From Clostridia bacterium (lineage in GTDB: Bacteria; Bacillota; Clostridia; Christensenellales; Aristaeellaceae), in NCBI GenBank assembly GCA_900769075.1, contig CAAGFE010000081.1, positions 1 to 50,849 of the forward strand: a DNA stretch of 50,849 nucleotides. The letters are read 5' to 3'. The translations under genes were made by a program, and so were the position numbers. The notes beneath the pieces were generated by a model, which did not search any database, had not been told where the DNA came from, and worked only from the letters and a program-made list of their open reading frames with translations. Below are positions 8,563 to 16,192 of the stretch, one piece after another. Position 1 is the stretch's first letter. Every line of letters begins with the position of its first letter.

Positions 8563-8591
8563 TTGCCAAATCCTCCCCAAGGTGGTATCAT
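8563..8591 (+). promoter_or_regulatory. Promoter of the pyrophosphatase-like/GNAT gene
   Basis: TTGCCA and TATCAT separated by 17 bases, 33 bases before the ATG at 8625. It is arranged back to back with the lysA promoter. Confidence 0.55.
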
Positions 8592-8624
8592 ACAGGGGAG
8601 AACACCGCGCAGGGAGGGAAACGC

Positions 8625-9575
8625 ATGCGCATCACCGCCCGCATTGACCGCCCGCTGGGGACGGCCCATCCGCGCCATCCCGACATGATCTATCCCGTCA
8701 ACTACGGGGAGGTGCCGGGTGTTCCCGCCCCCGACGGTGACTGGCAGGATGCGTACGTCCTGGGCGTGAACGAGCCCCTGACCTCCTTTACCGGGGAACG
8801 CATCGCCATCCTTCACCGCCGGGACGACGTGGAGGACAAGTGGGTGCTGGCCCCGGAGGGCATGCGCTTCACGGCGGAGGACATCCTGGCTGCCGTGCAC
8901 TTTCAGGAGCAGTATTTCGACACCTGGGCGGAAATGGCGGAAGCCTCCGCGCCCACCATCCTCCGGGCCGGTTCCGCTCAGGAGGACGAAGCGCTGCGCA
9001 TCCGCCTGGACTGTCTTCGGACGGTGGACAATCTGCCGCGGGAATACAGCTTTTCCGCCGATTTCATCGCCGCAACCCGAGCGTTCTTCCGCCATGCGGA
9101 TCAAACCACCCTCCTGGCCCTGGACGGGGAGATCCCCATCGCCTGCGCGACGCTGTGCTACAAAACCTGTATCCCAACCCGGGGGCATCCCACCGGCAGA
9201 CGCGCCCACCTGATGAACGTCTACACCGCCGAAGGCTATCGCCGCCAGGGGATCGCCAAGGCGCTGATCCTGGCGCTCCAGGAGGAGGCGGCCCGGCGCG
9301 GCGTGACGGAAATTACCCTGGACGCGACCGATGCGGGCCGCAGGCTCTATGCCGCCCTGGGGTACCGCGCCAGCGATGAGGCCATGTGGCTGGACATCGG
9401 CAGGCGGGAAGAAGCGGAGGACGGGGATGGCGCCGGGCCGGCCGACGGCAGAATTGGCGGAGATGCATTGATCCCCAAAGCATCTTCTCCCGGCGAAAAG
9501 AGGGTTTACGCCCCGGCGCGGCGAAAAAATCATCAGGTGGACAGCAACAACACGAAAACGGGCCCCAGGCCCTGA
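8625..9575 (+). CDS. Inorganic-pyrophosphatase-like domain fused to GNAT acetyltransferase
   Basis: Two-domain cytoplasmic protein. Residues 1-105 resemble a short family I pyrophosphatase-like module (RIDRPLGTAHPRHPDMIYPV, DAYVLGVNEP, NDVE-like RRDDVEDKWVLAPEG, ILAAVHFQEQYFD). Residues ~115-270 are a GNAT acetyltransferase (LMNVYTAEGYRRQGIAKALI as the acetyl-CoA loop, ending RRLYAALGYRA). The final ~45 residues (after IGRREE) are polar and low in similarity, possibly read-through. GGGAGGG precedes the ATG. The pair probably forms one polypeptide that senses or acts on an acyl/phosphate substrate; neither substrate can be named. This is the second acetyltransferase fusion within 4 kb. Confidence 0.75.
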   Translation: MRITARIDRPLGTAHPRHPDMIYPVNYGEVPGVPAPDGDWQDAYVLGVNEPLTSFTGERIAILHRRDDVEDKWVLAPEGMRFTAEDILAAVHFQEQYFDTWAEMAEASAPTILRAGSAQEDEALRIRLDCLRTVDNLPREYSFSADFIAATRAFFRHADQTTLLALDGEIPIACATLCYKTCIPTRGHPTGRRAHLMNVYTAEGYRRQGIAKALILALQEEAARRGVTEITLDATDAGRRLYAALGYRASDEAMWLDIGRREEAEDGDGAGPADGRIGGDALIPKASSPGEKRVYAPARRKNHQVDSNNTKTGPRP

Positions 9576-9582
9576 GGTTTGA

Positions 9583-10992
9583 ATGATGTGTGATACGAAA
9601 TCCATCGGTATTCTGGGCTCCGGCACCTGGGGCGTGGCGCTGGCAAGGCTGCTGGAGCGCAACGGGCACCGGGTCACCGTGTGGTCGAAATTCCAGCAGG
9701 AGGCCGACGCCCTGGCGAAAAATCGCGTGCATCCCAATCTGCCGGGGCTGACCCTCCCGGAGGACATCGCCTTTACCAGCGATCCGCAATTCGCCTGTGC
9801 GGACAAGGATATCCTGATTTTCGCCGTGCCCTCGGTGTTCGTGCGGGCTACGACGGCGGCTGCGGCGGCGTATATTCCCGATGGGCAGATCATCGTGGAC
9901 GTGGCCAAGGGCATTGAGCCGGACACGCTGCTCACCATGACGGAGGTCATCCGGGACGAGCTGCGCAAGGACGGCGGTCATGACGGGGTGAAGCTGGTGG
10001 CGCTCTCCGGCCCGACCCATGCCGAAGAGGTGGCGCTGGACATGCCCACTGCCATTGTGTCCGCCTGTACCGATATGGACGTGGCGGAAACCGTGCAGGA
10101 CGTGTTCATGAAGGGGCTGCATCCCAATTCGTCCTGCATGCGCACCTACACCAACGCGGACGTGCTGGGCGTGGAGCTTTGCGGCGCGCTGAAGAACATC
10201 ATGGCCCTGGCGGCGGGTATTTCCACCGGCCTGGGCTACGGCGACAACGCCAAGGCACTGCTCATCACCCGCGGCATGGCGGAGATTACCCGGTTGGGCC
10301 TGGCGATGGGCTGCTCCGAGCAGACCTTCTACGGGCTGGCGGGCATAGGCGACCTGATCGTGACCGCTACCTCCCGCCACAGCCGCAACAACCGCTGCGG
10401 CATGCTGATCGGTCAGGGCGTGAAGCCCGACGAGGCCATCCGCCAGGTCGGCATGGTGGTGGAGGGCATCAACGCGCTGCCCGCCGCCATGCAGCTGGCT
10501 GAGCGCTATCAGGTGGAAATGCCCATCGCCGCGGGGGTGAACGCAGTCGTCACCGGGCAAATCACGCCGGAGGAGCTGGGCTATGCCCTCATGAACCGCG
10601 ACAAAACCCGCGAGGTCAAGCAGAGCGAGATGAACGTGCGCTTCGAAAGTGCCCTTCACCGCCGCCGGATGAACGGTGAAACCCGTCGGGTGCTGGTGGG
10701 CGGCGCCTTCCCGATGCTGACCAATCAGGAAATCGCCTGGCTGAAGAAGGCCAAGGAGCGCGGCACCTGGCTGGCGGTCGCCGTGGTGGACGACGGCAAT
10801 GCCGAATCCCTCACGGAGCGCTGTGAATCCCTGTCCGCGCTGCGCTGCGTGGATCGCGTGCTGCCCGTGACCGACTGGGCGGACTTCAAGGACGCGGTGC
10901 GCAACCTGCGCATCGACCTGGTTGCTGCCAAGCCGGAGCAGGCACCGCTGTTCCAAGCCCATGACCTGGGCGTGGAGATTGCGGTGGAATAA
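9583..10992 (+). CDS. gpsA: Glycerol-3-phosphate dehydrogenase [NAD(P)+] with degenerate cytidylyltransferase-like tail
   Basis: Reduces dihydroxyacetone phosphate to sn-glycerol-3-phosphate for phospholipid synthesis. Residues 1-345 are a complete GpsA: dinucleotide loop ILGSGTWGVALARLL, catalytic-Lys region GVELCGALKNIMALAAG, and TSRHSRNNRCG. Typical GpsA ends near 335-345, but here ~120 residues follow that resemble the TagD/cytidylyltransferase fold (RRVLVGGAFPMLTNQEIAWL, then CVDRVLPVTDWADFKDAVRN, RIDLVAA). The CTP-binding HxGH motif is missing, so this tail is probably regulatory or a protein contact. It begins 8 bases after the upstream gene, with GAGG before the ATG, and likely shares its promoter. 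A partial second copy of the tail lies at 12025-12164. Confidence 0.88.
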   Translation: MMCDTKSIGILGSGTWGVALARLLERNGHRVTVWSKFQQEADALAKNRVHPNLPGLTLPEDIAFTSDPQFACADKDILIFAVPSVFVRATTAAAAAYIPDGQIIVDVAKGIEPDTLLTMTEVIRDELRKDGGHDGVKLVALSGPTHAEEVALDMPTAIVSACTDMDVAETVQDVFMKGLHPNSSCMRTYTNADVLGVELCGALKNIMALAAGISTGLGYGDNAKALLITRGMAEITRLGLAMGCSEQTFYGLAGIGDLIVTATSRHSRNNRCGMLIGQGVKPDEAIRQVGMVVEGINALPAAMQLAERYQVEMPIAAGVNAVVTGQITPEELGYALMNRDKTREVKQSEMNVRFESALHRRRMNGETRRVLVGGAFPMLTNQEIAWLKKAKERGTWLAVAVVDDGNAESLTERCESLSALRCVDRVLPVTDWADFKDAVRNLRIDLVAAKPEQAPLFQAHDLGVEIAVE

Positions 10993-11006
10993 CAGGCAAG
11001 GAACAA

Positions 11007-11052
11007 AAAGGGTGCTGCTGCGGAGGTTTCTGCAACAGCGCCCTTTGTTTAA
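11007..11052 (+). terminator. Intrinsic terminator of gpsA
   Basis: A 15-bp stem (11007-11021 with 11032-11046) with one mismatch and one wobble is followed by GTTTAATTA. It closes the pyrophosphatase-like/GNAT-gpsA unit. Confidence 0.75.
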
Positions 11053-11071
11053 TTATAAGAAAAAATAAATA

Positions 11072-11100
11072 TTGACTTTAATAATATTAAATGATATAAT
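11072..11100 (+). promoter_or_regulatory. Strong promoter with a palindrome in the spacer, upstream of the DUF2089 gene
   Basis: TTGACT (11072-11077), 17 bases, TATAAT (11095-11100): nearly perfect sigma-A consensus. The spacer holds the inverted repeat TTTAAT-aat-ATTAAA (11077-11091), a possible operator. The start codon follows 25 bases after the -10 box. Confidence 0.75.
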
Positions 11101-11125
11101 GAACAATGTTAAAGGAGGCGGTACG

Positions 11126-11425
11126 ATGGCACTTCAAGCAATCCCTGAGTGGCTGTCCAACCTGGACGATGAGGACCTGTCCTTCATCAAGAAATTTCTT
11201 CTGGCTTCAGGCTCCCTGAAGGAGATGGCCAGGCAGTACGAAGTCACCTATCCGACGGTTCGGTTAAGGCTGGACAGGCTGATTCAGAAAATCAGAATCA
11301 GTGATGAAACCGAGGGAGAGCCCTATATCGCCCTGATCAAGCGGCTTGCCATCAATGAAAAGCTGGACTTTGACACAGCCAAGCTGCTGATTGGCGAATA
11401 CAAAAAAATGCAGGGGAAGGTGTAA
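11126..11425 (+). CDS. DUF2089-family small helix-turn-helix protein
   Basis: A 99-residue cytoplasmic protein. The sequence (IPEWLSNLDDEDLSFIKKFL, then GSLKEMARQYEVTYPTVRLR) fits the DUF2089 family, whose central part looks like a helix-turn-helix with a 'skip and step' recognition helix. AAAGGAGG sits 7 bases before the ATG at 11126; the longer frame from 11072 would begin inside the promoter. The next gene, a small membrane protein, starts 3 bases after its stop, a pairing seen in other Firmicutes, where DUF2089 genes often precede membrane proteins. The palindrome inside the promoter suggests autoregulation. The ligand or signal is not known. Confidence 0.8.
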   Translation: MALQAIPEWLSNLDDEDLSFIKKFLLASGSLKEMARQYEVTYPTVRLRLDRLIQKIRISDETEGEPYIALIKRLAINEKLDFDTAKLLIGEYKKMQGKV

Positions 11426-11428
11426 ATT

Positions 11429-11737
11429 GTGATCAACTGGGTGATTCTGCTGGCCTATGCCGGCGTGCTGGTGTTGCAGGTGTTTCTTTCCAAAACGGAA
11501 AGCAAATGGCCGGGGCTTGTGCTGCCGGGCATCGCTTTTCTCATGAGCCTGATGTATCCCTTCTTGATGGTGGCTCCATCGGAAGGCGTGACGGTGGGCT
11601 TTATTGCGCAGATGATACTTGTATGGCTGTTGGGAAACATTCCCACGCTCATCCTGCTGGGCATCTACTTTGCCTGCCGGGGAAAGAAAAAACGCAGCAA
11701 GCAAATTGAAAAAATGAATATTCAGGATTTGGATTAA
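11429..11737 (+). CDS. Small membrane protein, partner of the DUF2089 gene
   Basis: A 102-residue protein with three predicted membrane spans (about 4-22, 30-52 and 62-86) and a basic C-terminal tail (RGKKKRSKQ). It starts with GTG three bases after the DUF2089 stop, with a GGGGAAGG ribosome site inside the end of that gene. I do not recognise a named family. Context says it is co-expressed with the DUF2089 regulator, perhaps as a membrane sensor or anchor. A bidirectional hairpin follows. Confidence 0.75.
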   Translation: MINWVILLAYAGVLVLQVFLSKTESKWPGLVLPGIAFLMSLMYPFLMVAPSEGVTVGFIAQMILVWLLGNIPTLILLGIYFACRGKKKRSKQIEKMNIQDLD

Positions 11738-11751
11738 GGGAAAAGGATCAC

Positions 11752-11800
11752 CAAAGAGGTGCTGCTGGGGGAGTCGTGGGCTTCCGCAGCAGCACCTTTG
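11752..11800. terminator. Bidirectional terminator hairpin
   Basis: GGTGCTGCTG pairs with CAGCAGCACC (10 bp), extended by the flanking CAAAG and TTTG. It stands between the plus-strand membrane gene and a converging minus-strand remnant. The core resembles the stem after gpsA (GGTGCTGCTGC). Confidence 0.6.
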
Positions 11801-11805
11801 CCTTG

Positions 11806-12020
11806 TCAACGGATGATTTCCACCTCGCCCCTTTGGGTGACGGGATGCTTCTCCGTCCACACCGCGACGGCGGCGCTGCCCTCGGCAAGACCGCAACCCG
11901 CAGATGGCGCACCTCCGGGTGGCGCTCGCGGTAAGCGCAAGCGGCGGCCTTCACCGCAGCCGGGTCGCCCTGTAGGAAGGGCGGTAAATACCCCGAGTTG
12001 TCTGTGGCCAGGCGGTCGAT
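11806..12020 (-). pseudogene. 3' remnant of an unidentified minus-strand gene
   Basis: Reading on the minus strand from about 12020, a coherent stretch (RLATDNSGYLPPFLQGDP, then AYRERHPEVRHLRV) shifts frame near 11890 and continues as GLAEGSAAVAVWTEKHPVTQ to a stop at 11806-11808, just before a terminator hairpin. There is no start codon or ribosome site. It looks like the C-terminal end of a gene that was cut away. I do not recognise the product. The call rests on coding-like texture and the stop-terminator arrangement, so it is tentative. Confidence 0.35.
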
Positions 12021-12024
12021 AATC

Positions 12025-12164
12025 ATCGCGTACTGTCCGTGACCGACTGGGCCGACCTCAAGGACGCCATCCACAACCTGCGCATCGACCTGGTTGCTGC
12101 CAAGCCGGAACAGGCCGAGATGTTCGCCGCCCACGACATCGGCGTGGAGGTTGTGGCGGAATGA
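12025..12164 (+). pseudogene. Second copy of the gpsA C-terminal tail (3' fragment only)
   Basis: About 45 codons ending at TGA (12162-12164) translate to VTDWADLKDAIHNLRIDLVA and continue as AAKPEQAEMFAAHDIGVEVV. This is a close match to the last 45 residues of the gpsA product (VTDWADFKDAVRNLRIDLVA and on). DNA similarity begins sharply near 12025. The fragment keeps its own terminator (12187-12220), distinct from that of gpsA, so it is the surviving end of a separate paralogous gene and not a simple local slip. It has no start and no catalytic part. Confidence 0.75.
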
Positions 12165-12186
12165 CAGCAGACGGACAACGGAGCCC

Positions 12187-12220
12187 TGGGAACGATGCGA
12201 AAGCATGGTTCCCATTTTTG
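12187..12220 (+). terminator. Intrinsic terminator of the lost gpsA-tail paralogue
   Basis: A 12-bp stem (12187-12198 with 12203-12214, one mismatch) with a GAAA tetraloop is followed by TTTTTG. Confidence 0.85.
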
Positions 12221-12333
12221 TATGGGCAAGAGCAAAATTTGCATAGAATCCGGCAACCCATGCGAGGCCAAGCGGGCGCCAAATTGCTATGATAAGCATA
12301 CAGACAATTCGTTCACATCAGGAGGTGCACCGG

Positions 12334-13818
12334 ATGCAGGGCATCAATCCCATCATTTATGCGGATTATCCCGACCCGGATGTGGTGCTGGCCGGCGGCG
12401 TCTACTACATGGTGTCCACCGCGATGCACCTGTTCCCCGGCGCGCAGATCCTGCGCTCCTATGACCTGCTCCGCTGGGAGCACTGCAGCTATGTCTACGA
12501 CGCCCTGGGCGAAACCCCCGCCCAGCGCATGGACGGCGGACACATCTACGGCAAGGGCATGTGGGCCGCGTCCCTGAAGGTGCACGCGGGCGTGTTCCAT
12601 GTGGTGTTCACCTCCAACGATACGGGGCACTCCTACCATTTCACCGCCGCGCAGGCGGAAGGCCCCTGGACGCGCCAGCCTATGGAAGGCGCAGGCGGAG
12701 CGTCCGCCTTCTGGTATGACCCGGGCCTGCTCTTCGATGACGATGGCCGGGTGTACATCGCCCATGGCAACCGCACGGTGCGCATCACCGAGCTGACGGA
12801 GGATCTCTCCGCCCCGAAGGCGGGCGGCCTGAACCGCGTCGCCGTGACGGACGACAATCCCCGCCTGGGCTGGGAGGGTTCCTGCCTGCTCCATATCGGG
12901 AACTGGTACTACCTGTTCTGCATCCATTGGCGGCCCGATCACATGCGGGCCATGGGGTGCTTCCGGGCCCGAACCCTCGACGGCGAATTTGAGGGCGGCG
13001 AATTCATGGAGCTTGACCTGGACGGCCGCGGCGACGGTGTGGCCCAGGGCGGCCCGGTTCAGCTGGCGGACGGCTCCTGGGCGCTGCTGCTGTTCCAGGA
13101 TCACGGCGCGGTGGGGCGCGTTCCCGTGGCGGTGCCCTTCCGCTGGGCGGACGGCTGGCCCGTGGTGGATACCGTGCCCAAGCGGCTGGATCTGCCCTCT
13201 TTCCGCCCCGGCCACACCTGTGCGCCGCTGTATACCGGCGATTCTCTGCGGGACGGCTGGTCCGTGCTGTGGCAGTGGAATCACGAGCCTCACCTGGAGC
13301 TGGTGGAGACGGGTGCGGACGGTCTGCGCGTGACCACGGATCGCCTGACCGCCAACTGCACCGAGGCCATCAATACCCTGACCCAGCGCTGCTTCGGGCC
13401 CAAATGCGCGGCGGAGGTCAGCGTCCATGCGGAGGGCATGAAGATCGGCGACCGGGCGGGGCTGTGCGCCCTGATGGGCTGCTTTGCGGAGCTGGCCGTC
13501 ACCCGGCGCGAGGACGGCCTGTTCCTCCTCTTCACCCGCAAGGATGCGGACACGGGGGAGATCCGCACCGAGGTCATCCGTCCCTGGCAGGGGGAACGCC
13601 TGCATGCGGACTTCGATTTCACCCGTGATACGGTGCAGTTCAGCTGCGTCGCCGCCACGGGCGAGAAGATCGCCGTCGGGCCGCCGCATCATCTGGTATA
13701 CCGGCTGGATCACTTTGTGGGCTGCCGTGTGGGCCTGTTTGTCTGCGCCGCCCAGGCGGTCGGCGGAACGGCCCGGTTCAGTGACTTTGCTTACCATGTG
13801 GAGGAGGAAACCGTATGA
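12334..13818 (+). CDS. Glycoside hydrolase family 43 protein, cytoplasmic
   Basis: A 494-residue five-bladed propeller glycosidase, probably a xylosidase or arabinofuranosidase acting on short oligosaccharides. The GH43 catalytic triad can be placed: Asp14 in DYPDPDVV (base), Asp129 in WYDPGLLFDD (pKa modulator) and Glu181 in WEGSCLLHI (acid). A C-terminal beta-sandwich domain (~residues 300-490) follows, as in many GH43 enzymes. No signal peptide is seen, so it is cytoplasmic. AGGAGG lies 7 bases before the ATG at 12334; the in-frame ATG further upstream has none. A TATGAT box at 12288-12293 lacks a good -35 element. It is coupled by a 4-nt overlap to the secreted GH43 gene. Confidence 0.88.
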   Translation: MQGINPIIYADYPDPDVVLAGGVYYMVSTAMHLFPGAQILRSYDLLRWEHCSYVYDALGETPAQRMDGGHIYGKGMWAASLKVHAGVFHVVFTSNDTGHSYHFTAAQAEGPWTRQPMEGAGGASAFWYDPGLLFDDDGRVYIAHGNRTVRITELTEDLSAPKAGGLNRVAVTDDNPRLGWEGSCLLHIGNWYYLFCIHWRPDHMRAMGCFRARTLDGEFEGGEFMELDLDGRGDGVAQGGPVQLADGSWALLLFQDHGAVGRVPVAVPFRWADGWPVVDTVPKRLDLPSFRPGHTCAPLYTGDSLRDGWSVLWQWNHEPHLELVETGADGLRVTTDRLTANCTEAINTLTQRCFGPKCAAEVSVHAEGMKIGDRAGLCALMGCFAELAVTRREDGLFLLFTRKDADTGEIRTEVIRPWQGERLHADFDFTRDTVQFSCVAATGEKIAVGPPHHLVYRLDHFVGCRVGLFVCAAQAVGGTARFSDFAYHVEEETV

Positions 13819-15740
13819 AGCGCGTGCTGGCTATGCTGTTGACCCTGCTGCTGGGCGTGACCCTTGCCCGGGCGGACAAAATGACCTACGAATCCGATTT
13901 CTCCGTCAGCACGGACGGCTGGTACGGGCGGGGATGCTCCGTCCGGGTGACGGCGGAAGGACTGCTGACCGATTTCCGCAAAGCCACCTGGAATTCTCCC
14001 GGCCGCGCCTTCGGCCTGGTGCCCGGGGAGACCTACGCCATCTCCGTGGAGGTGAAGCAGACCAAGCTCGATTCCGGGCGGTTCATCCTCTCCTGCGAGC
14101 ATGCCAAGGATGGCGCGACCTCCTACGAAAATCTCGTTGCGGCGGACGTGCCCCGGGACGCATGGACGACCCTGTCCGTCAGCTGGACACCGGGGGATTA
14201 TGACACCTACGTCCTCTATGTGGAGGGCGGCGAGGCCACCACCCCGTTCATCATCAGGAATTTCCGCATCTCCGGCGCCGCGCCCCGTTCCGCCGGCGAG
14301 CCGGAGAACGCCCCCTTCATCATGCCCGAAACCCAGGAGGAGCTGACCGCCATGTTCGACCGGATGAACCTCGCTCTGAGCTATAAGAAGGACGGCGAGA
14401 GCAACCCGCTCTTCACCCAGCGCTTCGGCGCGGATCCCGGCGTGCTGGTCTGGAACGACCGCCTGTACGTCTACACCACCAACGATGTTGTGGAGTATAA
14501 CGCCGACGGTTCTGTCCGGGAGAATACCTATGGGCAGATCAGGCACATCAACTGCATTTCCTCCGCCGATCTGGTCAACTGGACGGATCACGGCGCGATT
14601 CCGGTGGCGGGACGCAAGGGGATTGCGTCCTGGGCGAACAATTCCTGGGCGCCCTGCGCGGCCCACAAGGTCATCGACGGGCAGGACCGGTTCTTCCTGT
14701 ACTTCTGCAACGGCGGCAACGGCGTGTCCGTGCTGACGGCGGAGGATCCTGCCGGCCCCTGGACGGATCCGCTGGGCCACGGCCTCATCACCCGCGCAAC
14801 CCCCAACTGCGCCGATGTGCTCTGGCTTTTCGATCCCGCCGTTTTCGTGGATGAGGACGGCACGGGGTATCTGTGCTTCGGCGGCGGCGTGCCCGAGGGC
14901 AAGACCGCCAATCCCGGCACCATCCGCATCGTTCAGCTGGGCGAGGACATGATCTCCATCGTCGGCGAACCCCAGGTGATCGACGCGCCCTATGCCTTTG
15001 AGGACAGCGGCCTCAACCGCATCGGCGATACCTACTATTACTCCTATTGCTCCAACTGGCAGACCGGGGGCAATTCCCTGGGCCTGACCTCCGGCGCCAT
15101 CAACTACATGGTGGCCGACAATCCCTTGGGGCCCTACACCTACGGGGGCGAGCTGTTCGTCAATCAGGGGCGGTTCTTCGGGCTGTACGGCAACAACCAT
15201 CACAGCATCGTGACCTTCAGGGGCGTGCACTACCTGGTGTATCACAGCCGCCCGGTGGAACAGAGCATGGGCATCACCGGCAACTACCGCAGCCCCCAGA
15301 TGAATGTGCTGCCCGTATCCGCGGACGGCAGGCTCGGCCCGGTCACCGGCACGATGAAGGGCATCGCCCAGCTGGAAGCCGTCGATCCCTATCAGCGGGT
15401 GTCCGCCCAGACCATGTACCGCCAGGCGGGGCTGAATGTCACCGGGTATGGCCCGGCGGCCCGGACCGTTGCCGGCTCGGGCGACTGGCTCCAGGTGGCG
15501 GGTGTGGACTTCGCCCGGGGTGCAAAAACCTTCACCCTCCGCGCGTCCTCCGAAACGGGCGGCGCGGTGCGCGTCACCACCGGCGCGCCGGACGGCCCGG
15601 TGCTGTGCCAGTTCACCCTGCCCGCAGGGCATGAGGGCGAGATCACCGTGGATTGCGCCCCCGTCAGCGGAATAAACGATGTATACCTCCTGTTCGCAGG
15701 CGATGTGACGGCGGACTGGTGGCAGATCACGGGGGAATGA
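13815..15740 (+). CDS. Secreted multidomain GH43 glycosidase
   Basis: A 641-residue exported glycosidase. A signal peptide (MKRVLAMLLTLLLGVTLARA) is followed by a carbohydrate-binding-like beta-sandwich (~22-155), a GH43 propeller (~185-520) and a C-terminal CBM6-like module (~535-641). The catalytic triad is Asp207 (GADPGVLVW), Asp340 (LFDPAVFVDEDG) and Glu396 (AFEDSGLNRIG). The start overlaps the stop of the previous gene (ATGA), so the two are translated together: this enzyme would release arabinose- or xylose-containing oligosaccharides outside the cell, the other would finish them inside. A strong terminator follows, which separates the operon from the polysaccharide locus. Exact substrate is not readable. 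Confidence 0.85.
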   Translation: MKRVLAMLLTLLLGVTLARADKMTYESDFSVSTDGWYGRGCSVRVTAEGLLTDFRKATWNSPGRAFGLVPGETYAISVEVKQTKLDSGRFILSCEHAKDGATSYENLVAADVPRDAWTTLSVSWTPGDYDTYVLYVEGGEATTPFIIRNFRISGAAPRSAGEPENAPFIMPETQEELTAMFDRMNLALSYKKDGESNPLFTQRFGADPGVLVWNDRLYVYTTNDVVEYNADGSVRENTYGQIRHINCISSADLVNWTDHGAIPVAGRKGIASWANNSWAPCAAHKVIDGQDRFFLYFCNGGNGVSVLTAEDPAGPWTDPLGHGLITRATPNCADVLWLFDPAVFVDEDGTGYLCFGGGVPEGKTANPGTIRIVQLGEDMISIVGEPQVIDAPYAFEDSGLNRIGDTYYYSYCSNWQTGGNSLGLTSGAINYMVADNPLGPYTYGGELFVNQGRFFGLYGNNHHSIVTFRGVHYLVYHSRPVEQSMGITGNYRSPQMNVLPVSADGRLGPVTGTMKGIAQLEAVDPYQRVSAQTMYRQAGLNVTGYGPAARTVAGSGDWLQVAGVDFARGAKTFTLRASSETGGAVRVTTGAPDGPVLCQFTLPAGHEGEITVDCAPVSGINDVYLLFAGDVTADWWQITGE

Positions 15741-15786
15741 GCGAGCGGAAACCATATCAGGAACGAGCATCCATATGAACCTGCTC

Positions 15787-15820
15787 CGGCAGAGCGCGAT
15801 CGGCGCTTTGCCGTTTTTTT
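15787..15820 (+). terminator. Intrinsic terminator of the GH43 operon
   Basis: An 11-bp stem (15787-15797 with 15803-15813, one mismatch, 5-base loop) is followed by seven T residues. Confidence 0.9.
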
Positions 15821-15989
15821 GCAGAAATGTAAAAAAATACAGAGAAAAAACAAGCTGAAATCCTGCGGCGAAAGAGGCCAGGACAGGGTCTTGTCACGAA
15901 GCGGCGCGCCGTCTCCCATTTCTGCCATGCAGGGCGCGGAATGCAGCGCTGGAAGATGCTTGAAAATCGACGGAATGACGGGCGGTATG

Positions 15990-16018
15990 TTGACTTTTCG
16001 GCGCAGAAGGTTTAAAAT
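15990..16018 (+). promoter_or_regulatory. Main promoter of the polysaccharide locus
   Basis: TTGACT (15990-15995), 17 bases, TAAAAT (16013-16018). Transcription should begin near 16025, at the first base of the inverted repeat that opens the leader. The bases between the GH43 terminator and this promoter show no gene. Confidence 0.7.
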
Positions 16019-16024
16019 GGTATC

Positions 16025-16192
16025 GTGATGATATAAATTGGTTCACGAACCCAAACAGCGAATCATCACAGTGAATCAGGGGGAAAGCGCCGGTTACTGT
16101 GCAAGGCGTAGCGGTGCGGCACCCCGGTCATAGGCTGGACATTTGCCGCATTCACATTGCGGATGGCGGAGCTATGCCCTGAAAGGGGGTGG
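16025..16192 (+). promoter_or_regulatory. Structured 5' leader of the loaP/polysaccharide operon
   Basis: The leader opens with a perfect 8-bp inverted repeat, GTGATGAT (16025-16032) and ATCATCAC (16062-16069), enclosing an inner hairpin (TTGGTT-cacg-AACC-C-AA). Further on are GGTG-cgg-CACC (16113-16123) and CCGCA/TGCGG (16146-16150 with 16158-16162). LoaP-type antiterminators are known to act through an RNA hairpin in the leader of their operon, so one of these may be the recognition element. I compared it by eye with common riboswitches and found no convincing match. Confidence 0.5.

Noticed and set aside
12265..12293. Promoter for the GH43 operon
   Set aside because: TATGAT at 12288 is a fair -10 box, but the matching -35 position reads AGGCCA, so it is not listed as a feature.
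13791..15770. 659-residue minus-strand open frame opposite the secreted GH43 gene
   Set aside because: GH43 catalytic motifs, signal peptide and ATGA coupling support the plus strand; the antisense frame has no recognisable domain.
16070..16192. Possible cobalamin or c-di-GMP riboswitch in the loaP leader
   Set aside because: Some purine-rich bits are suggestive, but the conserved core sequences and spacing of these riboswitches are not present.
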